64,000 bases of DNA from CAIVAT01 sp037128705 (lineage in GTDB: Bacteria > Bacteroidota > Bacteroidia > Bacteroidales > FEN-979), in NCBI GenBank assembly GCA_037128705.1, contig JBAXVX010000022.1, positions 1 through 64,000 on the forward strand, given 5' to 3'. Shown one piece after another: positions 41,937 to 51,351 of the stretch. Made by a program: the position numbers and the translations under genes. Every line of letters starts with the position of its first letter. Within the stretch, counting starts at the first letter, position 1. The notes beneath the pieces are model-generated. The model saw only the letters and a list, made by a program, of their open reading frames with translations, did not search any database and had not been told where the DNA came from.

Positions 41937-42548
41937 CTATTTGATCAGGCACGACAGTAGCTTCTCCTTCTCAATGAAAGCCTCCAGCCTGTCTCCCACT
42001 TTCACGGGCCCAACACCCGCCGGGGTCCCGGTGAAGATATAATCACCCGTGCGTATGGTCATATATTGAGAAATGTGTGCGATGATGTCATCAAAATCAT
42101 ACATCATCAGGCCTGAATTGCCTTGCTGTACCGTTTTGCCATTGAGTTCCAGGTGAAAATTAATGTCTTTGAGGTTTCCGAAATTTGATTTTGGGAGAAA
42201 TTTACCAACGGGGGCCGATTGATCAAATCCCTTGGCAATAGCCCAGGGAAGACCATTTTTTTTTGCCGCATCCTGCATATCCCGGGCCGTCATATCAAGT
42301 CCAATGCCTATTTCATCATAATAGGTATGGGCAAATTTTTTCTGAATGTTCCTGCCCACTTTGTTTATTTTCATGACCAGCTCTACTTCATAATGTATCT
42401 GGTTTGAGAAGGGAGGGTAGTAAAATGGCCTGTTCCGGATAACCAGGGCCGTATCGGGTTTCAGGAAAAAGACCGGGGAGGAGGGAACCGCATTGTTGAG
42501 TTCTTTGATGTGATCAACATAGTTGCGGCCAATGCAGATGATTTTCAT
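41937..42548 (-). CDS. Fumarylacetoacetate hydrolase family protein
   Basis: A 203-residue FAH-fold enzyme. It begins MKIICIGRNYVDHIKEL, has the metal-binding glutamates in IHYEVELV, IGLDMTARDMQDAAKKNGLPWAIAKGFD, and TGTPAGVGPVKVGDRL. Small members of this family include acylpyruvases and oxaloacetate decarboxylases (FAHD1-like); the exact substrate cannot be assigned. It is 15 bases downstream of the exonuclease gene. Confidence 0.87.
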   Translation of the reverse strand: MKIICIGRNYVDHIKELNNAVPSSPVFFLKPDTALVIRNRPFYYPPFSNQIHYEVELVMKINKVGRNIQKKFAHTYYDEIGIGLDMTARDMQDAAKKNGLPWAIAKGFDQSAPVGKFLPKSNFGNLKDINFHLELNGKTVQQGNSGLMMYDFDDIIAHISQYMTIRTGDYIFTGTPAGVGPVKVGDRLEAFIEKEKLLSCLIK

Positions 42549-42563
42549 TTCGTAAGAATGGAG

Positions 42564-43394
42564 TTAAAACAGTTCAAGTTTCACTGAATCATTATTAAAT
42601 CCCCTGAGTTTGAGACTGGTTAAAACCTTTTTTGTGGAGCGGGGGAATTCTCCTTTCATCATCCAGTCGTAGTAGGAGGGTTCATCCTTCAGAACCTGGG
42701 ATACCGGTTTGCCTTTATGTTTTCCAAAATTGAACACCTCGATATTTTTATCATTGAATACGATATGCCCGATCAGGTCGACGGCTTTGGTTGAATAGGA
42801 AAAGGCACTGAGAGCCTTGATATCATTCACCACCGGTTGGGTCAGGTTTCCATTTTTATCCTTTATCATTACGGATGCGTACCGGTCGAGCTGTGCTTTC
42901 AGGATCTCGTAGGTTGCAATGGTATCTGCCTCAGCGCTATGGGCATTGATCAGCTCTTTGTCACAGTAAAATTTATAGGCGGCCCGGAGATTCCGTGGCT
43001 CCATTTTATGAAAGATGTTCTGGACATCAACAAATCGGCGCCCCTTCAGGTCAAAATCGATCTCCGCTCTCAGGAACTCTTCAACAAGCAGGGGAATGTC
43101 AAAATGGTTGGAATTATAACCTGCCAGGTCGCAATTATCGAGGAATTGGGCCAGTTCATGGGCAACCTGCTTAAAGGTCGGGCAATCCTTCACATCTTCA
43201 TCGGTGATGCCATGGATTACAGTAACCTCAGGCGGGATGGGCATTTCAGGGTTAATCCTCAGGGTCTTGATCCTGGTGCTTTCATCCGCGTTGAGACGAT
43301 AGATGCAAATTTCAACAATACGATCGGTGGCGACTTTGATACCTGTGGTTTCAAGATCAAAAAACGCGATGGGTTTGGTTAGGTTCAGGTTCAT
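42564..43394 (-). CDS. DnaQ-like 3'-5' exonuclease
   Basis: A 276-residue DEDDh exonuclease. Motif I is FFDLETTG, motif II is LAGYNSNHFDIPLL, and motif III is HSAEADTIATYEIL (His and Asp). A C-terminal domain (about 215-276) with FNFGKHKGKPVSQVLKDEPSYYDWM is also found in other Bacteroidota exonucleases. It could be a polymerase III epsilon-like proofreader or a repair exonuclease. The start overlaps the E2 stop by one base. Confidence 0.87.
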   Translation of the reverse strand: MNLNLTKPIAFFDLETTGIKVATDRIVEICIYRLNADESTRIKTLRINPEMPIPPEVTVIHGITDEDVKDCPTFKQVAHELAQFLDNCDLAGYNSNHFDIPLLVEEFLRAEIDFDLKGRRFVDVQNIFHKMEPRNLRAAYKFYCDKELINAHSAEADTIATYEILKAQLDRYASVMIKDKNGNLTQPVVNDIKALSAFSYSTKAVDLIGHIVFNDKNIEVFNFGKHKGKPVSQVLKDEPSYYDWMMKGEFPRSTKKVLTSLKLRGFNNDSVKLELF

Positions 43395-44740
43395 TAAATG
43401 GGTTGGTTGATATCAAAAGTTTCAAGATGTTGAACAAGCCGGGCAAGAAATTGTCCGCCGAGTGAGCCATCGATCACGCGGTGATCATAGGTAACCGACA
43501 TCATCATGACCGGCCGGATGGCTATGGTATCGCCGCCCTCGGATTCGATAACAACCACGCGTTTTTTAACGGCCCCGGCAGCGACGATGGCCGTCTGGGG
43601 CTGGTTGATGATGGGCGTTCCCATCAAGGTGCCAAAGGAACCCAGGTTGGTGAGTGAAATGGTGCCCCCGGTTATTTCATCGGGTACAAGTTTGCTGATC
43701 CTGGCACGTTCAGCGAGGTCATTCACCGATTTTACAATACCAAGAAGGCTTTTTTCGTGGGCATTGCGGATCACAGGAACGATCAGGTTAAAGTTTGGAA
43801 GGGAGACAGCCATGCCAATGTTCACATTTTTATGGATGATGATCTTCGACCCGTCAACCGACACATTGATCAGGGGAAAGTCCCTGACGGCCTTTGCAAT
43901 GGCTTCAATAAAAATTGGGGTAAAGGTCAGTTTTTCATGCTCCCGTTTGAAAAATGCATCCTTGTTTTTATCACGCCATTGAACAACGCGGGTCATATCG
44001 ACCTCCTGGAATGAAGTGACATGTGGCGAAGTTTGCACCGATTTTACCATGTGGTTTGCAATGAGCTGCCTGATGCGTTCCATTTCAACGATGCGGTCTT
44101 CACCCGGAATAACCTGCTGTATTGTGACAGGAGCTACCGTTGTTGCGGCTTTTGCTGAAATTGCAGAAGCCTCGGTGGATTTTGCAGGTTCAACCGGTTT
44201 TATCCCTTGCCGGCGCTCTGCTACGTAATTGAGCAAATCCTGCTTCGTCAAACGGTTGTCTTTTCCGGTTCCTGAAATGGAATCCAGTTCGGTGAAGGAT
44301 ATGTTTTCCTGCGCTGCGATACTTCGAACAAGCGGGGAATAAAAGCGGGTGCCTGATGGAGATTCACCCTCCTCCTGAATGAAAATTCCAGCTGGGGTGT
44401 CAAATTCAGGGCTTGCAGGTAAAGCAGGTTTGGATTGCTCAGCGATTGGTGCTCCGGGTTTATCAACCTCTGATGGGGTTGCTTTCCCCGATGCGGTTTC
44501 CCGTGTATCAATAAGTGCCAGAACAGCGCCTACCGGCACCACATCGCCCTCGTTGAATATTTTTTGCACAAGTTTGCCGGAAACAAGGGCAGGAATTTCA
44601 GTGTCGACCTTGTCAGTGGCAATCTCTACCAGAGGATCATCCACCATGATCATTTCACCTTCATTTTTCAGCCATTTTGTGATGGTCGCTTCAATGACAC
44701 TCTCACCAAGTTTTGGGACAACTACCTCATAATTTGCCAT
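43394..44740 (-). CDS. 2-oxoacid dehydrogenase E2 (dihydrolipoamide acyltransferase)
   Basis: E2 of 448 residues. The N-terminal lipoyl domain (2-77) has the lipoylated Lys in VEIATDKVDTEI. A flexible Ala/Pro linker follows, then the E3/E1-binding domain (about 128-170, SPLVRSIAAQENIS) and the acyltransferase domain (from about 215), ending with the catalytic His-Asp motif SVTYDHRVIDGSLGGQFLARL. Substrate could be pyruvate or branched-chain oxoacids; motifs here lean to the branched-chain type but this is not decisive. E1 and E3 genes are not in the window. Confidence 0.9.
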   Translation of the reverse strand: MANYEVVVPKLGESVIEATITKWLKNEGEMIMVDDPLVEIATDKVDTEIPALVSGKLVQKIFNEGDVVPVGAVLALIDTRETASGKATPSEVDKPGAPIAEQSKPALPASPEFDTPAGIFIQEEGESPSGTRFYSPLVRSIAAQENISFTELDSISGTGKDNRLTKQDLLNYVAERRQGIKPVEPAKSTEASAISAKAATTVAPVTIQQVIPGEDRIVEMERIRQLIANHMVKSVQTSPHVTSFQEVDMTRVVQWRDKNKDAFFKREHEKLTFTPIFIEAIAKAVRDFPLINVSVDGSKIIIHKNVNIGMAVSLPNFNLIVPVIRNAHEKSLLGIVKSVNDLAERARISKLVPDEITGGTISLTNLGSFGTLMGTPIINQPQTAIVAAGAVKKRVVVIESEGGDTIAIRPVMMMSVTYDHRVIDGSLGGQFLARLVQHLETFDINQPI

Positions 44741-44765
44741 ATACGATTGACTTAGTGGATTTCTA

Positions 44766-44773
44766 CAAAGGTA
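44766..44773 (-). promoter_or_regulatory. -7 promoter element of E2 gene
   Basis: Minus-strand TACCTTTG matches TAnnTTTG, 26 bases before the ATG. Confidence 0.45.
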
Positions 44774-44815
44774 ATGATTTTTCTTATTTTGAAACGTTCA
44801 AAATAAAATATGTTT

Positions 44816-46783
44816 TCAACGCCGGCCCAGGTTCCGGTATCCTTTCAGGATGATGTTCAGGTCGTTGGTTAATTTGTAATCACGTGCATAGAGCAGATCA
44901 AGGTGTGCAATGGCTTCTTCAGGCATATTCTTGTGCTTAAAAGCATCCAGGGGATTAAGTACACCCTGTTTTATTTCGGGAAGGCGATGAATTTCATGTT
45001 CCGTGTGCGGACCGAATCCAACCCAGGATTTCCAGGCAAACAGCACTGAGAAAATATTACGGAAAAGCCCGATCGGCCGTCTCACCAGGAACATGAACAC
45101 AGGGTAAAACAAAAGTAAGGTGATTGAGATCAGGAAATCAAGCATCCGTTTGTTCCTCCTGTTCGATCTCTTGATAATTGCATTGATTTCAATGACATAA
45201 AGGTCTCCCGAGGTATTGATTGAGTTGCTTCCGATGATTGAAAGGCTTTCGGGAGGGGCTATTTTATAATCGACCTGCTCATTCTTCAGATCCGACATCA
45301 TATCGATGATCACCTGTGCCGGAACATCCTTTGCACAAAAAATCACCTCGTTTATCTTATGAATTGTAATAATTTCCTTGATCTGACCAAGGTGCCCGAT
45401 AAAGCCGTTGGTGAAATTGCGATGAAGGTGATAACTGACCAGTCCGGTAAAGGCAGGGTTCATGCCGGTTTGCTGAAGAAGTTCAGACACGCGTTCTGCC
45501 TCCTCTTTCTCCCCGATAATGACAAACCTTTTATTTTTCTCATAGTTTAACCGGTACCCGCTGATGTTCAATATATGCAGAACATACCTGGCAGCGACCA
45601 TGATCAAGGTGCCCCAGATAGCGCCCAGGATAATCAGGGCCCTGGAAAAATGGTATTCCTTGTTTTGGAGTGAGTAAAGAACCAGGATGATGATTGTTCC
45701 CACGGTCATACCCTGTATGATTTTCCGCAACCGGATGGGTTTGTCATACCCTCCGCTCAGGTAAATGCAAAGCAGCCATATTGAAAGATACATTGGAACC
45801 GCGACATACATAAAGGTAAAGGGATAATGTCCTCCATCGGGATAGATGAAGTGCCTTTCCCAGTAGTCTTTCATAACCAGCATCCCAAGGAGGATCATCA
45901 CAGTGTCAATAATGGGCAGCATGATCCTGTTAAAAAACCGGGTGAGGATGGAGATGAAGGCCCTGAAATAGATGGCGAAATTGATCATCATTGAAAAAGC
46001 CCTTGCATTTTCTTTTGAAAAGTGCTTATTGGCGAACACGATCATGGCATTGTAAAATACAAAGACATAATTCAGGCTGCCCTTTTTCGTGCTTTCTCCT
46101 TTATAATGAATGATCCGGGTTCCGGGAAAATAATAATTTTTATACCCCGCCTGGGTGATGCGGTAACTCAGGTCGATGTCTTCCCCATACATGAAGAAGT
46201 CCTCGTCAAGCAGGCCGATCTCGTTCAGTACACTTTTTCTCAAAAGCATGAATGCCCCGGCCAGGACATCGACCACGTGTGTTTTGTCCTTGTCGAGATA
46301 TCCGAGATGGTAGGTGCTGAACATCCGCGATTTTGGGAAAAGTGATGATAATCCAAAAACTTTAAAGAAGGCGACAGAGGGGTATGGTAAACCCCGTTTG
46401 CTTTCGGGGAGGAACTTTCCTTTCCCATCAAGCATTTTAACCCCAAGGCCACCGGCATCAGGGTGTTCATCCATAAAATCAACTACTTTACGGAGGGTGT
46501 CATCCTCAACAATGGTATCAGGATTGAGCAGAAGGACATATTCCCCCTTCGATTTGCGGATTGCCTGGTTGTTGGCTGCTGAAAAACCCTTATTTTCCTT
46601 ATTTTCAATCAGGAAAACATCAGGAAATTTGTCCCTTACCATTTTGACTGAACCATCTACCGAATCGTTATCTACAACAAACACCTCTGATTCAAGGCCA
46701 TTACAGGCATTTTGAACCGAGTGAAGACATTGCTCCAGGAAATATTTGACGTTGTAATTAACGATGACAATTGACAGTTTCAT
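44816..46783 (-). CDS. Glycosyltransferase family 2 fused to phosphoglycosyltransferase-like membrane half
   Basis: A 655-residue fusion. Residues 1-270 form a GT2 enzyme (SIVIVNYNVKYFLEQCL, FVVDNDSVDGS, LLLNPDTIV, GEDIDLSYRITQAGY). Residues about 290-410 hold several membrane segments. Residues about 425-535 form a Rossmann domain like the one before the catalytic part of polyprenyl glycosylphosphotransferases (RFVIIGEKEEAERVSELL). The end (NKRMLDFLISITLLLFYPVFMFLV, LPEIKQGVLNPLDAF) resembles that catalytic part but lacks its basic KxRSM-type core. Probably a surface-glycan enzyme with an inactive or scaffold second half. Confidence 0.82.
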   Translation of the reverse strand: MKLSIVIVNYNVKYFLEQCLHSVQNACNGLESEVFVVDNDSVDGSVKMVRDKFPDVFLIENKENKGFSAANNQAIRKSKGEYVLLLNPDTIVEDDTLRKVVDFMDEHPDAGGLGVKMLDGKGKFLPESKRGLPYPSVAFFKVFGLSSLFPKSRMFSTYHLGYLDKDKTHVVDVLAGAFMLLRKSVLNEIGLLDEDFFMYGEDIDLSYRITQAGYKNYYFPGTRIIHYKGESTKKGSLNYVFVFYNAMIVFANKHFSKENARAFSMMINFAIYFRAFISILTRFFNRIMLPIIDTVMILLGMLVMKDYWERHFIYPDGGHYPFTFMYVAVPMYLSIWLLCIYLSGGYDKPIRLRKIIQGMTVGTIIILVLYSLQNKEYHFSRALIILGAIWGTLIMVAARYVLHILNISGYRLNYEKNKRFVIIGEKEEAERVSELLQQTGMNPAFTGLVSYHLHRNFTNGFIGHLGQIKEIITIHKINEVIFCAKDVPAQVIIDMMSDLKNEQVDYKIAPPESLSIIGSNSINTSGDLYVIEINAIIKRSNRRNKRMLDFLISITLLLFYPVFMFLVRRPIGLFRNIFSVLFAWKSWVGFGPHTEHEIHRLPEIKQGVLNPLDAFKHKNMPEEAIAHLDLLYARDYKLTNDLNIILKGYRNLGRR

Positions 46784-46836
46784 CCGGTAACTGAAGATTT
46801 TGCGGTAAAGTTAAATTTATTCGAGGAAAATAAAAA

Positions 46837-47421
46837 CTATATTGCTCCTGCCTCGATCATCAGTACAATTTGTTCTATGGTTTGATCGCTGCCTCCAGGA
46901 TCATAATTTGATTTCAGATCATATCCGAAAATTTTTGCCAGGGCCTGCCAGATGAAGGCGGTGAAACCGCCTCTCAACTCTTTTACGATATCAAACGTGG
47001 AATTCCCGGTTTCGCGGTATATCAGTTTGATCAGAATTTTTCCCTGTGAATAGGTCAGATCCTTGATTTCGTCCCCAAACTGTTTTTCCAGCTCCTTCTG
47101 CGCTTTTTTAGTAAACAGTTTTCTTGCCTTCTCCGTTGGGATCGTGTCAAGAATCGTCTTGTAATATTTAAGTCTTTGTCCGGCCAGTTTAGCATAGGGA
47201 TATACTTTTTTTATATTGTAGATCAACTTGTTGTAGCGTTTTGCATCCTGCCTGGTCTCGATTCTGATGGGAGGAAAGATAACCACCGGTCTGACATCAA
47301 TGAGCGCGACGGTGTCCCCGTCAATGATTTTGACAGGATTTGCAACTTTCGTTGTGTCTTGTCCTGAAACAAGCGTATAACAAAAAGCAACCAGAAAAAA
47401 TGTGAGGATTCTTTTAATCAT
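46837..47421 (-). CDS. Secreted DUF4294 protein
   Basis: A 194-residue exported protein with signal peptide MIKRILTFFLVAFCYTLVSG. The core RYNKLIYNIKKVYPYAKLAGQRLKYY and GKILIKLIYRETGNSTFDIVKELRGGFTAFIWQALAKIFGYDLKSNYDP is the DUF4294 pattern, specific to Bacteroidota; function unknown. It follows clpX in the reading direction opposite to no other gene and stands alone, 57 bases downstream of nothing it clearly belongs with. Confidence 0.83.
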   Translation of the reverse strand: MIKRILTFFLVAFCYTLVSGQDTTKVANPVKIIDGDTVALIDVRPVVIFPPIRIETRQDAKRYNKLIYNIKKVYPYAKLAGQRLKYYKTILDTIPTEKARKLFTKKAQKELEKQFGDEIKDLTYSQGKILIKLIYRETGNSTFDIVKELRGGFTAFIWQALAKIFGYDLKSNYDPGGSDQTIEQIVLMIEAGAI

Positions 47422-47477
47422 TGGCGTCCCGGAGCAAATTGATCTTCACTATAACGACAACCAGGCCAATTTTGGTA

Positions 47478-48713
47478 TTAAGCAACCTTTAGCCTTGCAA
47501 TGCTGGTCTTTTGAAACTTTTCTGCTACAAAGGCAGCGGTAATCTTTAGTGATTTGGTGGACGTTTTTGACGGGAGCTCAAACATGGCATCCGTCATAAC
47601 ACCTTCCAGGATTGAACGCAGTCCTCTCGCGCCAAGCTTGAACTCTATGGATTTTTCCACAACAAAATCCAATGCCTCATCATCAAAAGTCACCTTGATA
47701 TTATCCAACTCAAATAATTTGGTGTACTGCTTGATCAGGGAATTTTTTGGCTCGGTCAGAATCCGCCGGAGTGTCTGGTGGTCAAGGGTGTGCATGTAGG
47801 TCACGATGGGCAGACGGCCAACCAGTTCAGGGATGAGTCCAAAGGCCTTGAGATCAACAGGGGTAATGTATTGAAGGATGTGGTCTTTGTCAATATTCTC
47901 CCGTTTTTTGTCGGTCTTGTACCCGATCTTATTCGTTTGGAGCCGGTTGGATATTTTTTTCTCAATGCCATCAAAGGCGCCACCCGTGATGAATAGAATA
48001 TTCTGGGTGTTGATCTGAATCATTTTCTGTTCAGGATGTTTTCTGCCACCCTGGGGCGGCACATTGACGATCGATCCTTCCAGCATCTTCAGAAGAGCCT
48101 GCTGGACACCTTCCCCGCTCACATCCCGCGTGATGGACGGATTATCCCCCTTGCGGGCGATTTTATCAATCTCGTCGATGAAGACAATTCCCCGTTCGGC
48201 AGCTTCCAGGTTGAAATCAGCCACCTGGAGGAGCCGTGAAAGAATGCTTTCGACATCCTCCCCAACATAACCGGCCTCAGTGAGTGCTGTGGCATCGGCA
48301 ATACAGAAGGGAACATTGAGCAATTTTGCAATGGTTCGGGCAAGCAGGGTTTTACCGGTACCGGTTTCTCCTACGATGACAATGTTTGATTTTTCGATTT
48401 CCACCTCATCATCTTTCACTGCCTTTGCGTGGATGATCCTTTTGTAATGGTTATAAACCGCCACAGCGATCACCCGCTTTGCTTCATCCTGTCCGATGAC
48501 GAACTGATCCAGGTGCTTTTTTATCTCCACCGGTTTAAGCAACTTGAAATCAGGGATATCTTTTTGTTTAGCCGAAGACAGCTCTTCCTGAAGGATCACG
48601 AGGGCCTGTTGCACACAGGCATCGCAAATGTGTCCTTCGAGACCGGTAATCAGAACTTTGGTCTCATTTTTCTCGCGACCGCAGAAAGAACATTTTTCAA
48701 CAGACTTGGCCAT
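47478..48713 (-). CDS. clpX: ATP-dependent Clp protease ATP-binding subunit ClpX
   Basis: AAA+ unfoldase of 411 residues that feeds substrates to ClpP. The zinc-binding domain has CSFCGRE and CDACV (residues 8-36). Walker A is VGETGTGKT, Walker B is IVFIDEIDKIA, the ClpP-contact loop lies near ISNRLQTNKIGY, and sensor 2 is KLGARGLRSI. Directly downstream of clpP (9 bases), the usual tig-clpP-clpX order. Confidence 0.97.
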   Translation of the reverse strand: MAKSVEKCSFCGREKNETKVLITGLEGHICDACVQQALVILQEELSSAKQKDIPDFKLLKPVEIKKHLDQFVIGQDEAKRVIAVAVYNHYKRIIHAKAVKDDEVEIEKSNIVIVGETGTGKTLLARTIAKLLNVPFCIADATALTEAGYVGEDVESILSRLLQVADFNLEAAERGIVFIDEIDKIARKGDNPSITRDVSGEGVQQALLKMLEGSIVNVPPQGGRKHPEQKMIQINTQNILFITGGAFDGIEKKISNRLQTNKIGYKTDKKRENIDKDHILQYITPVDLKAFGLIPELVGRLPIVTYMHTLDHQTLRRILTEPKNSLIKQYTKLFELDNIKVTFDDEALDFVVEKSIEFKLGARGLRSILEGVMTDAMFELPSKTSTKSLKITAAFVAEKFQKTSIARLKVA

Positions 48714-48722
48714 GGGGGTACG

Positions 48723-49397
48723 TTAATTTTCCTTTTTTGAGCGAACCAGAATTTCATCGATCATTCCGTAGGCAAGGGCCTCCTGGCTGGTCATCCAGTA
48801 GTCACGGTCGGCATCTTTCAGGATCCGTTTGTAGTTTTGACCGGAATGAAGGGAGATGATCTCATACAATTCTTTCTTAAGCTTTTGGATCTCCCTGGCC
48901 GTGATGTCAATATCCGACGCCTGTCCTTCAGCACTGCCCATCGGCTGATGGATCAGGATGCGTGAATGCTTCAGGGCCGTTCTCTTTCCCTTTTCACCGG
49001 CGCACAAAAGGATTGCGCCCATGGATGCGGCCATCCCGGTGCAGATCGTTGCCACATGCGGGTTGATATACTGCATGGTATCGTATATTCCCAGACCTGC
49101 ATAAACTGATCCGCCGGGGGTGTTCAGATAGATCTGGATATCCTTTTTGGAATCAACTGATTCAAGGAAAAGCAGCTGGGCCTGGATGATGTTGGCAACA
49201 TAGTCGTCAATGGGAACTCCCAGGAATATGATGCGGTCCATCATCAGACGTGAAAAAACGTCCATGGTGGCGATGTTCAGTTGCCGCTCTTCAATGATGG
49301 TAGGGGAGATATAATTTGCTGAAATTGATTTATACTTCGCAAGGGTCAGGCTGCTGATGCCTTTGTGACCAATTGCATATTGCGAAAATTCGTCCAT
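48723..49397 (-). CDS. clpP: ATP-dependent Clp protease proteolytic subunit ClpP
   Basis: Serine protease subunit of 224 residues. The catalytic Ser is in CTGMAASMGAILL, the His in HSRILIHQPMG and the Asp in DADRDYWMTS. An N-terminal stretch of about 30 residues before the conserved RLMMDRIIFLG is probably removed on maturation. 23 bases after tig and 9 before clpX. Confidence 0.97.
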   Translation of the reverse strand: MDEFSQYAIGHKGISSLTLAKYKSISANYISPTIIEERQLNIATMDVFSRLMMDRIIFLGVPIDDYVANIIQAQLLFLESVDSKKDIQIYLNTPGGSVYAGLGIYDTMQYINPHVATICTGMAASMGAILLCAGEKGKRTALKHSRILIHQPMGSAEGQASDIDITAREIQKLKKELYEIISLHSGQNYKRILKDADRDYWMTSQEALAYGMIDEILVRSKKEN

Positions 49398-49420
49398 GAT
49401 TATGAAATTTTAATGATTCA

Positions 49421-50656
49421 TCAATGCGTATGTCCGTGTTCGTGTTCGTGGTCATGGTCATGCTCATGATCATGCTCATGCTCATGATCGTGCTCATGAT
49501 CGTGCTCATGCTCATGCTGATGCATGGCTGAGGCCAATTTGATGTATTCATCATAGGTCACCTCTTTGGGTGTAAAGGTGAGGGCGTTCTTAAAGTAATC
49601 CATCAGTTTCCCGTTGTACAACTGATCGTTGATCCGCTGTACCTGTTCCTTGTTCTGCATGAAGGTATCGATGATGGAATCGTATCTTTTTTTCATCTCA
49701 GGGTCCATTTCACCCATGTTTACCTGGCGCAACATATAGGTACTGATGTAGTTGCGGATATCCTCATCCTTCACCTCAATGCCATTTTCCTTGATCAGCT
49801 TGTTTTCAATCAGCTGCCATCTCATCGAATCGGCAAAAGATGAATAGTTTTTTTCAATTTCCTCGGGGGTGTACTTCCCTTCATTGTGTTCGACCAGCCA
49901 GCGTTTCAGAAATTCATCGGGCAAAGTCATCTCTGTATGTTTTACGAGTGCTTCGGTAATGTGGTTGAACAGGAGTTTGTCGGTTTCGGCTGAAAAGCTC
50001 AGGGAGGCGTCTTTTCTGACCTGGTCCCTGAAATCTTCCTCTGTTTGAAGGTCAAGGCCGGGATAGACCTGGTTATAGAATTCGGGATTCATCTCGGCAG
50101 GTTCAACAGCCGGTTCCTTTGATTCTTTCACATCCACTTCCTCCGCGGTTTCAGCTGCAATTTCTGCGTCAGCTGTGTCAGATGGGATTGGTTTCCCAAA
50201 CCGCTTGCGTGTATCTTCAATGTATTTGTTCACCATCTCATCGTCAACAAGAATGGTGTAGTTTTCAATGCCAAGTTCCTGGTCGGCCGGGATGGTGAAT
50301 TCGGGGGTCAGTCCAAGGTCAAAATAGAACTCAAAGCTATCCTGGTTTTCAAAATCCACAACCGAATTTTTCTCCATATTCGGCAGCGGGTTCCCGAGGA
50401 TATCAAGTTTTTCATCTTTTATGTAGTTCATCAGGCTGTCGGAGATGAGTTTGTTCACCTCATCGGCCAGGATGGCCTTGCCATACATTTTTTTAATCAG
50501 CCCGGTCGGGACATGGCCAGGGCGGAAGCCGGGAATGTTGGCTTTCCGTTTGTAATCTGAAATTTGTTTTTCAATGGCCTGCGCATAATCAGCGGGTCCA
50601 ATCTCAATTTTAAGCAGGGCGGTCAGTTCACCGGTACTTTCTTTGGAAACATTCAT
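49421..50656 (-). CDS. tig: Trigger factor with histidine-rich C-terminal tail
   Basis: Ribosome-associated chaperone of 411 residues. The ribosome-binding loop region is GFRPGHVPTGLIKKMYG (about 42-58). The middle domain and C-terminal arms follow, with a clear trigger-factor pattern (FADSMRWQLIENKLIKENGIEVKDEDI). The last ~33 residues alternate His with Glu or Asp (17 His in HxHx order), a likely metal-binding tail, added after the conserved core ends near DEYIKLASAM. The tail DNA (49424-49524) is a low-complexity repeat. First gene of tig-clpP-clpX. Confidence 0.94.
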   Translation of the reverse strand: MNVSKESTGELTALLKIEIGPADYAQAIEKQISDYKRKANIPGFRPGHVPTGLIKKMYGKAILADEVNKLISDSLMNYIKDEKLDILGNPLPNMEKNSVVDFENQDSFEFYFDLGLTPEFTIPADQELGIENYTILVDDEMVNKYIEDTRKRFGKPIPSDTADAEIAAETAEEVDVKESKEPAVEPAEMNPEFYNQVYPGLDLQTEEDFRDQVRKDASLSFSAETDKLLFNHITEALVKHTEMTLPDEFLKRWLVEHNEGKYTPEEIEKNYSSFADSMRWQLIENKLIKENGIEVKDEDIRNYISTYMLRQVNMGEMDPEMKKRYDSIIDTFMQNKEQVQRINDQLYNGKLMDYFKNALTFTPKEVTYDEYIKLASAMHQHEHEHDHEHDHEHEHDHEHDHDHEHEHGHTH

Positions 50657-50691
50657 GCAATCAATGGTATTGGTTGATAATTAATAATTTG

Positions 50692-50773
50692 TGCGGATGA
50701 AGGGACTCGAACCCCCACGCCCGAAGGCACAAGATCCTAAGTCTTGCGCGGCTACCAATTACGCCACACCCGC
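50692..50773 (-). tRNA. tRNA-Leu (anticodon UAG)
   Basis: Class II tRNA of 82 bases. The acceptor GCGGGTG pairs with CATCCGC. The anticodon arm CAAGA-CTTAGGA-TCTTG gives UAG. A long variable arm (TGCCTTCGGGCG) and T loop GTTCGAGTC follow. CCA is not encoded. Confidence 0.96.
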
Positions 50774-50802
50774 ATGGTGGATCTCCTTTTAAAAAAGGAC
50801 TG

Positions 50803-50810
50803 CAAAGTTA
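50803..50810 (-). promoter_or_regulatory. -7 promoter element of tRNA-Leu
   Basis: Minus-strand TAACTTTG matches TAnnTTTG, 29 bases before the tRNA. Confidence 0.5.
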
Positions 50811-50826
50811 CACTTTTTTTGGATCG

Positions 50827-51327
50827 TTATTTCAACGAAGCCAATGCTGCCTCATAATTGGGCTCCTGAACGATGTCGGGCACCTGTTCAGCGTAAATGA
50901 CCTTCCCTTTGTTATCAAGCACTACCACGGCCCGTGAAAAAACTCCGGCCAGTGGTCCATCGGTGATTAAAACGCCCCAATCCTTTCCAAAGTTGGAATT
51001 GCGCAGTTCTGACAGGGGAATGACATTTTCCAAACCCTCTGTTGCACAAAAGCGGGCATGGGCAAAAGGGAGATCTTTTGAAATGCATAAAACCACCGTG
51101 TCGGGGAGTTTCTGGGCTTCAGCATTGAATTTTCTGACGGAGGTCGCGCAAACAGCCGTATCAAGACTTGGGAAAATATTTAAAATAATTGATTTTCCCT
51201 GATAAGCAGACAACGTTACATCTGAAAGATCTGTCTTGGTTAATAGGAAATCAGGGGCAATTTCTCCTGATTTGGGAAGTGTCCCGATGGTATGTATGGG
51301 TGTTCCGTGTAAAGCAATGGTTGACAT
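50827..51327 (-). CDS. tpx: Thiol peroxidase
   Basis: Atypical 2-Cys peroxiredoxin of 166 residues that reduces hydroperoxides with thioredoxin. The peroxidatic Cys is in FPSLDTAVCATSVRKF and the resolving Cys is in FAHARFCATEG. I chose the ATG at 51327 because Tpx proteins start close to MSxIxLxGxPxxTxG; an ATG at 51381 would add 18 residues and overlap the divergent gene's promoter. A -7 element lies at 51352-51359. Useful oxidative defence for an anaerobe. Confidence 0.93.
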   Translation of the reverse strand: MSTIALHGTPIHTIGTLPKSGEIAPDFLLTKTDLSDVTLSAYQGKSIILNIFPSLDTAVCATSVRKFNAEAQKLPDTVVLCISKDLPFAHARFCATEGLENVIPLSELRNSNFGKDWGVLITDGPLAGVFSRAVVVLDNKGKVIYAEQVPDIVQEPNYEAALASLK

Positions 51328-51351
51328 AAGTTGAGTTTTTAAATTAGACTG

